From assembly GCA_002900995.3 (NCBI GenBank), contig CM035306.1, positions 2,046,001 through 2,110,000 on the forward strand: 64,000 nucleotides of DNA. Direction: 5' to 3'. Under the pieces are notes generated by a model that was given only the letters and a program-made list of their open reading frames with translations, ran no database searches and had not been told where the DNA came from. Positions 1 to 10,390 of this stretch are shown piece after piece. The stretch comes from Ganoderma boninense. Taxonomy: Eukaryota; Basidiomycota; Agaricomycetes; Polyporales; Polyporaceae. Position 1 is the first letter of the stretch; each line of letters opens with the position of its first letter. Position numbers and translations under genes: made by a program.

Positions 1-950
1 GCATTGTACGAGCATATTACCTGATGGGCATTCCAAGGATGCGTCAGCGATGTTTATCGGCTCCTTGTGACGGTTTTGTTCTCATCAGGGCCTTGCGCGA
101 TCCGTATCAACGGATTAGCAATGGCAACACCTGTAAACGGAGCCGTCTTGACAGGCCGTTGAATGCAATACCCACCGAGGACTCGAAGGAACGGCAGGAC
201 GGACTCTCGAGGCGAAAAACTGCCACCTCCGAGAGATGACGTCGTTGATGTTCAACCGAATTGCACTGTAGATGATGGCGTTCCTTTTGACGACCCGTGC
301 ACAGCCTGGATGCGCCTTTTCTTGCGCTGCATCTTAGACTTCCTGGCGATTGGGAGGAGTTTAACGCCCACCAGCGGCCATGAAGGTCTACAATGGAATC
401 CGAAGCTTCTTGAGCCAAATCGCCCCGCCAACGCCGGAGCAAGTCTGCGTACCCCGGAAGTGCAGGCAGCGCCGACCGGCCTGTTCTCAGACTAGAAAGT
501 TTGTGCCGGTAAAGTTTTGCGATAGGTCCGGGAGGGCCGGAGGTCAATTGCTGGTTCTCCAGGCTGAAACGCCGATCCCGCGTCCTTGTAAGGAGTTCCG
601 ATCAAAGGACCAGATCCATCCGCCTACCCTCCTGGAATCTGCGGGCGAGTTACGTTTGCATTGTCAGTAGGGTCTCCATCGTAACGATAGCGTCCCAGAG
701 CCTGATGACGATGCCTGAGAACATTCAGTTCCTTGGGACTGGTCGTCTGACGTGCGTCAGGTAGGTGGAGATGGAGATCTGTACGCCCAGCGCCTCTCCA
801 TACCAGCGGCAGGATCTGAACGCCTGTACTATCTGAGCACCCATCCTGGCGCTGTCCAACCCTATATAAGTTGTGGATGGATTGCGTTCACCATCGCAGC
901 CAGACCTGACAAAGGCCCCCTTCACCTGCCACTTAACATCTCTCCACCGC
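1..950. other. No gene recognised
   Basis: Several short open frames overlap on both strands here, but none has a recognisable domain, a splice pattern or a good start context. The only signal I support is a TATA box near its right end, which serves the small gene that follows. Confidence 0.4.
863..870 (+). promoter_or_regulatory. TATA box of the small membrane protein gene
   Basis: The sequence TATATAAG lies about 83 bases before the ATG at 953, a usual distance for a fungal core promoter. It supports 953 rather than the upstream in-frame ATG at 752 as the real start. Confidence 0.5.
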
Positions 951-952
951 CG

Positions 953-1270
953 ATGTTCACGCTGGCGACCCAACCTCACCGCCAACTCCCAAGAGTCATG
1001 CGCCCCTTGAAGCTGTACGAGCACCCAGACCTCAAGGCAGAGGAGCCCGACGTCTCGCTCCTTACCACCATCTGTTTCGTTCTCACACTCGCCTTGGCCG
1101 GCGCAATACTCGTCCTGAGCGTGTCGTGTCTCCTCTTATGGGACGACTGCAAAACATGTGAGTTTTCTACGTGCTTTTGAATGGGACCCCCGTTGATTTC
1201 TTGTGCAGCATATCCAATCTACACTGCACGGCCACACCTATTAACAGTACAGCAAGTGCTGAAGCGTTGA
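953..1270 (+). CDS. Small single-pass membrane protein, unrecognised
   Basis: I do not recognise this gene. The proposed protein has 88 residues in two exons, 953-1157 and 1209-1270, joined across a 51-bp intron with GTGAGT and GCAG ends. Residues about 36-62 form one hydrophobic stretch (ICFVLTLALAGAILVLSV at its core) that should be a transmembrane helix. It is preceded by an acidic segment (HPDLKAEEPD) and followed by a short tail that ends in LLTVQQVLKR. A TATA box lies upstream. The topology could be a tail-anchored or type II protein. No domain suggests a function, and a spurious call is possible because the protein is short. Confidence 0.4.
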
Positions 1271-2282
1271 TTTACTGCGCGCTTCGATTTTCCACATAGT
1301 CTTCCCTTTCCCTTGGTTCTTGTCTTTGGTGAGCTCACAGGGACTTTCCATGCGCCATATTCCTGGCTGATAACATTGTGTAGCCCGCTTTGTAGATTGC
1401 ACCATTGTATCAATAGGTCTGCTCAACCACTCATCCGCCGCCCGCTCGATTTTGGCTATCGGGCGCTGTACTACGCCGCTGCATGATTACTGGCTTTAGA
1501 ACTGTAGATTGGTCGCACATGACTGGATTTCCGAGAGGGTTTGTAAGAGGAGACCATGTATATCTACTAGATTCTCATAGCACTCGCTCGCTTGGCTTAA
1601 TGCGTTAATCTTATTGCATTTCATATCATTGTTCTCTCTTCCATACCGACGAATGGACAGGTTGCCGAACAAGAGGTTGGCTTCGCCTCTTCGCTCGCAA
1701 TCCCTTTGCCACTTGTCTGCTCCGACAGTACGCGAGCTCCGACTATTCGGTCCAGGAGGGGTGCTGTCAACGGACCCTATCGCTACGTATACCGGTTTTG
1801 TGCGTCTGGGGCGCAACGCTCACCACATTTGTCGATGAACGTGGGCGACAAGCAAGCGCGAGCACGGTACGGCAGCCGCCGTCATGAGCATCCGGTCAAG
1901 GACGGCCAAGATGGAGGGTTGTGCGCGGGAAGGGATTTACCCACAAAGTCAGCAGAGTACAGTCCTCGGAGTGAGCTCGGGTATAACCAGTAAGGTAGCC
2001 TACCAAACTACACCATTTCCAATGCTGTTCCGTCTCGCTGCGGTGTCTACTGGACAGGGCACGCAAGCTCCACCCCACAGCGTGCATGAATAATGCGCTA
2101 ACGTACATGCCCGTCGCACAGCAGTCCGCATCCTTGACAAACTTCGGGGCGAAGTGACGCGCGGGGTGCGCTTCCTTCTTCCAAGCTCGCCGGAGGCGTC
2201 GAGCGGCCATCGACTCATCACTCTTCTGGAAGCAGGCCCCGCAGTTAGGCCAGGCCTCCGGGAGATGCCCCACATTGAGCAC
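1271..2282. other. Intergenic, nothing recognised
   Basis: I see no supportable gene. The left part may hold the 3' region of the small membrane gene. The right part lies beyond the DOMON-b561 gene, whose exact 3' end I could not fix, so its last codons or 3' untranslated region may extend into this stretch. Confidence 0.35.
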
Positions 2283-4448
2283 TCAGATGAACGCCGACAG
2301 TGACACTGGCAGGGCCTGCACCTCTCGCATCTCGGTCCTCGTCTGCCCCTCTCCCGCCGCTTGCCCATCAGCCTCCTCCAAAAGTGCTCGTCCACGCCGG
2401 GCGAGAACATGTCGTGGGTGCCGTCGTCTGCCAATCGATTGGCGATCGTCGCCGTTCTCCGCCGCGCGGCAACCGACTCTGAAGACGCGCGCGTGCCCGC
2501 CACCATTACTGGCAACGGCACGGGCATGCTCTCTGGGACGTTCCAGCCCAAGCGCTCTTGGGCGAGCTGTCTGCGGAGGAAGAGCAGCCCGATCGAGTAC
2601 GCCCCTGCGAAGACCTGCGGCATAGCACGAAAAAAAGGTGGGTGTGAGCACGGAGCCAAATCGGTTGCATGACGTCGCGCGAACACATCAGCGATTCGAA
2701 GGTTCGATCTGCGCACCACCATTGTAGCAGCCCATTGTGCGACACGCGACAGCGTTGTGTACGTCGGAGCTACAACTCTGATAGGATGGCGGGACGGAGG
2801 GGGAGTGACACTGACCGCTGCCCAACCGATGCATATCGCGACGACGACGCGCTGGCTTCCGCCGCTCTCCCCCGCGTCTTGTTCTACGCCACTTATGGTC
2901 TGTGAGGGGACGCCCAAGGTCAGGTTAGCCAAAAGCTTCGCTGCGGTAGATAAGGGGAAGGAGTGGGAGGGGAGCTAGCGGAGCTAGCGACGGCCACTCA
3001 CGGTGTATATCGACAGCCCGAAAACCGCGAGGCCGAGGACGACGTGCGCGACGTTCCGGGGCGGGTGACCCTTCCCGTCCTTTGGGCGGCGCAAGTGCAC
3101 GAGCGTGCCAAGCGCGAGTTCGAAGATGTACAGGACAATGAGGGCCACACCGCAGATCTGCTCTCCGATGGCCACGGGCACGCGGCGTCGGTCGCGGAGT
3201 GAAAGAGCAAGACAAGTGTCAGAACCACTAGCAGGACAAGTGGAGAATACATTGGGTGAAAAGCCACACCTGGTGCGGCGTCACAACGTGCGCTCTGCCT
3301 CGCTGGGCAACCGCGAGCGGGCCCAGCGCCCATCCTACACAGACGAGGGGGATTCCCAGGACGACGTTGATGAACCAGTGCGCGGTGAACCACCTGGGCG
3401 TAAACACTCGCGCCCAACGAGCCACCAACGTCCCAAGGGGCAGCAATATCAGAAAGCCCGCAGCAGACAGGGCGGCGTGCGCGACAAAGAGCCCGTCCGT
3501 GCGCGATAGGTGAGAAGCCGTCATCCCAGGTGACTGGGGTGGCGCCGGGTCTGCTGCTGCCGAAGGCCCTCCAAGTTGGGTACTGCTGGCCGTGGGCGCC
3601 GAGGCCCGATCGCTGGCCAATTCAAGCTCCTTAGACAAGTTGAGGGAAAACGCCCCGGCGTCTAGGTGCTGCTCGATGAATGCAGAAGGGTCGGCGGCAG
3701 GAGCAGTCACGCCAAATGCCCAGACGAGCGATTGAATGGTATCGTTGTTCTTCGGAATATCGAATGCAAGGATGGTGGACACACCCTGTGACTGCGGAAA
3801 ATCAGGTACTGAGCACCTTGCGCGGGTTCGCATAATCTAGACGCACTGTGTCATCGCGAAGGACCACAGTTGCCCGACGGGGAGGGTCGGTGACTGGAAG
3901 GGGTTCCACTCGACCCGTAGCCTGCCGTTGAGATAGAATGACGGTCCCATTGACTGTTTTCCAGAGGATAACCATCGGGGAGTCCGCCATATGGCTGCCG
4001 AAGCCACTAAAACAGAGTCTGTCAGCAAGGTACTGATACAGAAGAAGAGATCACGGCACGCACATTGCCATCCATCCTAGTTGGTTGAGCGACTTGAGCT
4101 CGTCTGCATCAGAGAATGCATGTTAGAAAGGCACATCATCGCCGTGGACCCCACGTACACGTCACTACCGTCGACTGAACGGTTGCGGTAACACACATCA
4201 GGGTCCCGCACCAGCAGTCGCCGTGAAGTGCTGAAACCTCGTGGATCCAAGACGTAGCTGGAGTCAATAGCACGAGTAGTAAGGTCTTTGGTAGGCGAGC
4301 CAAGAAAACGTGCATCTTCTACGGCAGCCAAGAGGTGAAGGGGGGAGAGGGGGAGGGAATTGGGGCATGAATAAGGACATGAAGGATCAGGCTGAAGGGG
4401 ACATCCACGACACTTTCCAGGCGGCGCCGACGTCCCACAATAGTTCAT
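2283..4448 (-). CDS. Secreted DOMON domain-cytochrome b561 protein
   Basis: This is a fungal redox protein that joins an extracellular haem-binding DOMON domain to a membrane cytochrome b561, likely to move electrons across the plasma membrane. Introns can be placed at 4104-4158, 4007-4063, 3792-3846 and 3158-3269, and each restores the family sequence. The DOMON part reads through GWMAMGFGSHMADSPMVILW, with the Met expected to ligate haem, and EQHLDAG, with the likely His ligand. The b561 part shows four His-bearing helices: FVAHAALS, FTAHWFIN, VTPHQICG and NVAHVVLG. A Ser/Pro-rich linker (about 3540-3640) joins the two. After the helix ending IYT an intron of about 95 bp leads to a short exon and a last helix with LLFLRRQLAQERLG. 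The signal-peptide exon (near 4330-4448) and the last residues (end 2283 or a little further) are not resolved. Confidence 0.8.
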
Positions 4449-4670
4449 ACGCGACTCGCTCGAGGAGAGAGTATACCCATGGATGAGAAACGGGTCGCGT
4501 CGGACTCGGTGACTATACTGTCGGTCCGATGAGAAAGCGTGAGATTCACAGATTCAATGGAGTCTGACGGAAAAAGGCAGCGAAATCACGGGTATGCTCG
4601 AGATGGACTTCTAGATTACAATGCATGTCTGTTTTACACCCCGACTGTCTTCGACCGTTGTATGCATCGT

Positions 4671-5361
4671 TTACTCGAAAATCCACTTGGCCTGGTCGTG
4701 AGTGTACTGAACGATACCCTCGGGGAACCAGCTGCATCGATGGCACTTAGCGGTACATTTCAGGCAAAGAGGGACATCCACTTACAGGCCGATCTCCTTC
4801 TCTGCGCTCTCGACAGAGTCGGAACCGTGGCAGATGTTGCGGCCGACGGCAAGGGCGAAGTCGCCACGGATGGTGCCTACATAGCATACGTGTTTAGTGC
4901 ACGTGCGTACAGTGTGCTCAAAAATACTGACCGGGGGAAGACTGGAGAGGGTTGGTCGTGCCGAGCATGGCACGGCCCGTCTTGACTGCGTCAAGACCTT
5001 GCCAGACCATGGCGACGACGGGGCCGGATGCCATGTACTGAATGAGGGAGGGGAAGAAGCCTTTGCCCTTGAGGTCGGCGTAGTCTATGCACATCAAATA
5101 AGGATAAAGTTCAGAGAGCAAGATATGGCGAAGACATACGCTTTTCGAGGTGCTCGGGGGTAGCGTGGACAAGCTTGAGGGCAATGAGCTTGAAGCCACG
5201 CTGCTCGAAGCGGCCGATGATGTTACCGACGAGTCCACGCTGGACACCGTCGGGCTGTAACCAGTGAGGGCGCGTCAGCCAGAGCTTGTTCTCGACCAGG
5301 ATGGGTTAGAGGAGGATTTGCGCACCTTGACCATGATGTAGGTGCGCTCGTCGACAGACAT
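4671..5361 (-). CDS. ndk1: Nucleoside diphosphate kinase
   Basis: NDK moves the terminal phosphate between nucleoside triphosphates and diphosphates and so balances the NTP pools, mostly in the cytosol. Five exons (5326-5361, 5140-5254, 4932-5084, 4786-4876, 4671-4731) give 151 residues, the normal family length. The start reads [12 protein letters not shown]. Exon 2 carries the nucleotide-site segment [17 protein letters not shown], and exon 4 carries NICHGSDS with the catalytic His that is phosphorylated. The C-terminus WFPEGIVQY and WIFE is typical. All introns are short with GT..AG ends. The gene is divergent from QCR7 with 266 bp between the two ATGs, so they may share a promoter. Confidence 0.97.
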
Positions 5362-5627
5362 GGCGAATGTGGGAGTGGGGTGGGGGAGATGGAAGAAGAT
5401 AAAGAGATGGAGGACGAAAAAGAGGACGGCCGACGTTTTATACATCATCTTCCTCGATCTCTGCCTCCCTCGTATCGATCCCAAATCGGGCTCTCGGCGC
5501 TTCAGCGCTTTCTTGCCGACAGACGCCCAAGCCACTGAGACCAAACAACAACACACATCGTCGGGCAGAGTCGCGGTTGGGAGTCGGGACGAACGCAGCA
5601 TAGACTTAGACACCAGACACCACCACC

Positions 5628-6188
5628 ATGGCTATCTTCGGCCCCCTTGGTCTCTCCCTCGCCCCTGCCATTCGCAGGAACCGCAGCGTCTATGCTTGGG
5701 TCAAGCCCGTCGCGGACTGGTACGCCAACGCCTCTGGCTACAGAAAAGTCGGCTTGAAGTACGACGACCTCCGTACGTGACGTTCCGTGCCTCGAATTTA
5801 TGCTCTATCATGAACTCCTTTTCCTCTGCAGTCGTTGAGGAACGTCCCGATGTCCAGCGGGTGAGTGGTCATGTTTTCCTATTTCTTCCGCTGTGAATGC
5901 GAACGTGTTCGTCAAGGCACTCGGACGTTTGACCGAACGCGAGGCGTACGACCGCCAGTACCGCTTCAAGCGCGCGTCCCAAGCTTCCGTCGTGCATGAC
6001 AACATCCCGAAGGAGGAGTGGATTAAGCCCGAGGAGGTGTGTATCCTGGAACTCGGTTCACTTCACCCATCATGACACTTAACATCACGCAGGATATTCG
6101 CTACCTCAAGCCTCACGTCCAGAGTGTTATGGCCGAGGACCAGGAGCGCTGGAAGTGGGACAACATTGAGGTCAAGAGGACGAGGTAG
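5628..6188 (+). CDS. QCR7: Cytochrome bc1 complex subunit 7 (QCR7)
   Basis: QCR7 is the small matrix-side subunit of mitochondrial complex III (ubiquinol-cytochrome c reductase) and is needed to assemble cytochrome b. Four exons, 5628-5772, 5832-5860, 5917-6036 and 6093-6188, give 129 residues, as expected. The N-terminus reads MAIFGPLGLSLAPAIRRN and the middle has GLKYDDLLVEE, DVQRALGRLTEREAYDRQYR and IPKEEWIKPEED, all family hallmarks. The end is IRYLKPHVQSVMAEDQERWK and a short basic tail. The ATG lies in a good context (CACCACC before it). It is convergent with transketolase downstream. Confidence 0.96.
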
Positions 6189-6686
6189 AAATCTTGCCTA
6201 CACGGGTTGTATAGCGGACGAGCACCTTATTTTACTGCCTAATGCATTCTATCTGCTGCAAGCGGTCGCTCTCCTTCCTCTCCTGACTCCAGTTCTACCT
6301 AAAGTTTTGGGGGTTCCTATATGCCGAGCATGTTCCTTCAGGTTCTGCCTGCTTGCACGACCTCCACAGACATCCACTCCGGGGCCCCGCCCAAGAACCG
6401 CCCACCACCCCGCGATTCGCTCAGGCTACTCAGCCAATAATATTGCACGGATTCCAGCTGTCGGCTCCATCCAGCCGAGGTCGACTTTTTGTGACGACTC
6501 TGCGAAGGCCCAAAGTCTCAAACAAATGAAAACCCCAGCCTTCTCACTCAATGCAAGCGAGTTGCATGCTTGGCAGTCGCGCATATTCTATAGATTGCAA
6601 AATTACATGCATACAGGCCTCATGCTACTTCGATACACCATACTTCACTTCGTGCCCGAACGAAAACAAAACCGAATGTCCCGTCT

Positions 6687-9469
6687 TCAGATGGCCTTCA
6701 CGAGCGGCGAAATGACCTCGCCGCCCTTCTGCTTGTAGAAGGTGATGACCTTCTTGCTGATCTCGGCTATGTCTGCAGATACGATAATCAGCCCTTCTGT
6801 GTGTCAATGTCTGACGTAGACGTAAAAGACGTACTGGAGCCGGTGATTCCGAACTTCTCGTACACCTTCTTGTACGGGCCAGACGCACCCCAGCCGGGCA
6901 GACCGTACTGCTCATGGCTGTACTTCGCCCACCCGAGAGTCTATTCGTCGCACATGAGCACCCCACACGCCTTCTCTTACGCAAAACGGAGGAAGACTCA
7001 CCGAGTACGCCTCCACGGAGAGGATGGGCGCACCGCTGCGGAGCACACTGAGCCTGTACTCTTGAGGTTGCTCATCGAAGATGCTCCAGCACGGGATCGA
7101 CACCACGCGCGCCTTGATACCCTCCCCATTGAGCAACGCGGCCGCCTCAAGGGCGATCGATACCTCCGAACCGGTTGACACGAGCGTGAGGTCCTCACCC
7201 GCGATCTCGTGCACGACGTACCCGCCCTTGCGTGCGTGCTCGATCGTCGAGTTCTCGAGGTTCGGCAGGTTTTGGCGCGACAGGGAGAGGATTGAGGGCG
7301 TTCCGCGGCGCGTGAGTGCGCAGTAGTATGCTGCTGAGGTCTCGTTGCCGTCCGCGGGACGCCAGAAGTCGAGATTGGGGATGGCGCGGAAGTGCGCGGC
7401 AACCTCGACGGGCTGGTGCGTGGGACCGTCCTCACCAAGACCAATAGAATCGTGGGTAGCTGTTTGTGTGTATGGCGCTTAGGATCGATAATGTACGGAA
7501 GAACTGTCTGCTACATACCGACCCAAATAACCTGGTGCTTGCTGAGTGCCGATAGACGCACAGCACCGGCTGCGTATGAAACGAAGTTCTACGAGACAAG
7601 TTAGGACTTGATGGACTATCTGGGATGAGATCCACCTACCAGGAAAGTGGCGACGAAGGGAATGATACCACCGTACGCGTGGAGACCGTTGGCAATGGCA
7701 CCCATACCGTGCTCACGGACGCCAAATCGAATGTAGGTGCCCTTGTAGTTGCCGAGACCGGTGCTCTCTGGTTGGAAGTCAATCATCGTCTTCGTGCGTG
7801 TGAGGTTAGAACCGGTCAGGTCGGCCGAACCACCAACGAGTTCAGGGATGATGGGGACAATCGCCGACAAAACTATCTCCGATAGCTTACGGGACGCCTG
7901 CGCGGCATCAGAAGACTTGTACACGGGCAGGGCCTTCTCCCAGTTGAGAGGAAGCTTGCCAGCGATACGACGGGTGAGTTCAGCGTGCTCGTTGGGGTAC
8001 TTCTGACCGTAGGACGCAAGGAGGGCGTTCCAGGCAGTCTCAGCCTTCGCACCCTTGGCCGCAGCGGAGTGGTATATCTCGTAGGTAGCATCAGGGACGT
8101 GGAAGGACTGGTCGGCGGGGAGACCAAACTTGGCCTTGAGCTGCTGAATGTCATCGGCCTTAAGCGCTGATTTGACGCATATTAGACATGTCCACGGTCG
8201 TAGTGAACATTCGGAACTCACGGGAACCGTGCACGCCATGGGTGCCCTGTTGCTTGGAGCCGTAACCAATAGTAGTGCGGAGACGGATCAGGGTGGGTTT
8301 GGTCTTATCCTTTTGCGCCTCAGCAATGGCGTTGTGAATGGCTGCAAGGTCGCTGTTGGTACTGTCGTGAGCAACGGCGGATTCGTGAGAAGTGCCAAGC
8401 TTGCCTGTCGCCATCGTCCACATGGAGGGTTTGCCATCCATAGGATTGGAAGCGCTGTTCGACATTTTCCGTGAACGCAACGGCAGTGTCGCCGTCAATG
8501 GAGATATCTACAAATCAGTCAGTATGATTTTCCATTAGCGTTGCTGTGGTTGCCAAGCTCACGGTTGTCGTCATAAATCTGCCGGATGCGATCAGCCGCG
8601 TTTCATGGAAAGGGAAATAGTCGGGTAACATACCACAATGAGGTTGCCCAATTGCAGGTGGCCAGCAAGAGAAGCCGCCTCGCTAGCAACACCTTCCATG
8701 AGACAGCCGTCACCAGCGAATACTGTAACAATCATTCAGAACCAGGTATTGCATCGTTAACAATGTGGGCAGCTAACCGTACGTGTAGTTGTTGATGAGG
8801 TCGAAGCCATCCTTGTTGAAGGTGGCACCGAGGTGAGCCTGAGCGATGGCGAGACCAACTGCGTTGGAAATGCCCTGACCGAGGGGACCAGTCGTCAGCT
8901 CGATGCCATCGGTGTGGCTGGCTTCTGGGTGGCCTGGGGTCAAGGAATCGATCTGGCGGAATGCCTTGAGATCGTCTAACGAGAGCTTGTAGCCGAGAAG
9001 ATGAAGGAGGATATACTGCAGAGCGCAACTACCGCGGATTCAGCATTCTGCAGCATGCACCATTTTGGGTAAACTAACCCGTGGCTGTCACACCAGAAGT
9101 CAGAAAAACGTACTCCCTGAACTTACGAGACGCATACGTACCCGTTCGAGAGAACAAAGCGGTCACGGTTGAACCACTTGGAGTTCTTGGGGTTCGCGTT
9201 GACGAAACTGCCCCTCTACTGAGCACAACATAATGCTATAATCGGAACGCGACATACCGGGTGAAGAGGACGTGAGCTGCCGGGGCCAGACCCATAGGGG
9301 CACCTGAGGGCGGAAACCAATTCATTCCTTAGCACTACCCTGCTTCCGACCGCTATATGCGCGACATACCAGGGTGACCGGAGTTGGCTTTGCCTACGAC
9401 ATCGGCCGCCAGGGCACGAACGGTGGCAATGGCAATCTCATCGGAGGGCTGGGGGGCGAATTGGGACAT
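6687..9469 (-). CDS. TKL1: Transketolase
   Basis: Transketolase moves two-carbon ketol units between sugar phosphates in the pentose phosphate pathway using thiamine diphosphate. The multi-exon gene starts [20 protein letters not shown] and ends [17 protein letters not shown]. Visible hallmarks are [14 protein letters not shown] at the N-terminus, [15 protein letters not shown], the thiamine-diphosphate motif starting GDGCLMEGV with the paired [24 protein letters not shown], and in the pyrimidine domain [16 protein letters not shown] and [20 protein letters not shown] with the catalytic Glu. One intron (8362-8404) needs GC-AG ends to keep the frame. A TATA-like TATATA at 9517-9522 lies about 50 bp upstream on this strand. 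The length fits the usual about 680 residues. Confidence 0.96.
8362..8404 (-). other. GC-AG intron in transketolase
   Basis: Reading frame before it ([14 protein letters not shown]) and after it ([15 protein letters not shown]) can be joined only by removing 43 bases that start GCAAGC and end GACAG. The exon base context AG before GC fits the strong donor context usual for GC-AG introns. Confidence 0.75.
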
Positions 9470-9516
9470 GGTTGGCGACACAGGGGGTTGGGGAAAGGTG
9501 GAGGAGAATTGTGTGC

Positions 9517-9522
9517 TATATA
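9517..9522 (-). promoter_or_regulatory. TATA-like box of transketolase
   Basis: TATATA lies about 50 bases upstream of the transketolase ATG when read on the minus strand. It is the only TATA-like element close to the start. Confidence 0.4.
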
Positions 9523-10390
9523 CCCGCTGCGACAGTCGCGTTGAGCTGATATCTAATCACCGTCCATCCAGTCACGCCGCTCGGCGCTTCTCCAGCCCCC
9601 AGCCACCGGGACGCCCGTGCCGAGCCGACCGGGGCTCTCATCGTTGCGCCCTTGTCCTGTCCACTCGCATTAGCTCTCCCGCATTCCCTTCCACCAACGC
9701 CGTCCCTCGCACCGCTCTCAGACAGGTCTGTGCGTGGTACACGCCCGTCGCTAGCGCACCAAGTCACGAGAACATGCACCCACAGCTGACCGAGAAAAAG
9801 CTAGGTTCGCACCGTTTGTGGGGTCGCATATGCCAGTCTGACAAATTCCTTCCACGCAGTCTGCCTGGAGTTTATCCAAGCACTCGACGCCTGTCACGCC
9901 GATGGATGGTCGCGCTGGACGGGCGCATGTAATCAGGCGAAGACTGACCTGAATATGTGTCTCAGGAGGGAGGTACGCACCGACGTGTGAGTGGTCTTGA
10001 CATGCCCATGTCTCATGTCTGCCCCCGGTGCTAGCGCATCGACCGCACGACCAAGAACCGCGTTTCGGCTAGGGAGAAGCGAGGGAAGGTGGAACAAGCT
10101 TGGAAAGAGCTGCGTGAGGACTGAGGGGGCACGTACCGTCCTCGCCGTCTGTCTCCCTCGACTATACAAGGCACCTCACGGAAGACACCGTGAAGCATGT
10201 GGCTGTCGTCCGCTTCTGGAAGGGGCTAGCCTTTTCCTGGTGACCGTCCAGTCTCGCCAGTCGGGGACAAGAAGTGTTGCGGTGGATCTTCCCTCGCTCT
10301 ACTTCGCATCATGCAATGACCACACATTCTATCCTTGCTACATATCGTACATTTGACTGTGCTCTCCATAATCCAGCGCCCCACAACACC
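9523..10390. other. Intergenic region upstream of transketolase
   Basis: This 0.9-kb stretch separates the transketolase start from the alpha-xylosidase stop; both genes are on the minus strand. It holds the transketolase promoter and the alpha-xylosidase 3' region. Open frames here have no recognisable domain. Confidence 0.4.

Noticed and set aside
2000..2932. 310-residue uninterrupted minus-strand frame
   Set aside because: It merges exon, intron and downstream sequence of the DOMON-b561 gene. The family pattern requires an intron inside (about 2626-2816), so it is not one exon.
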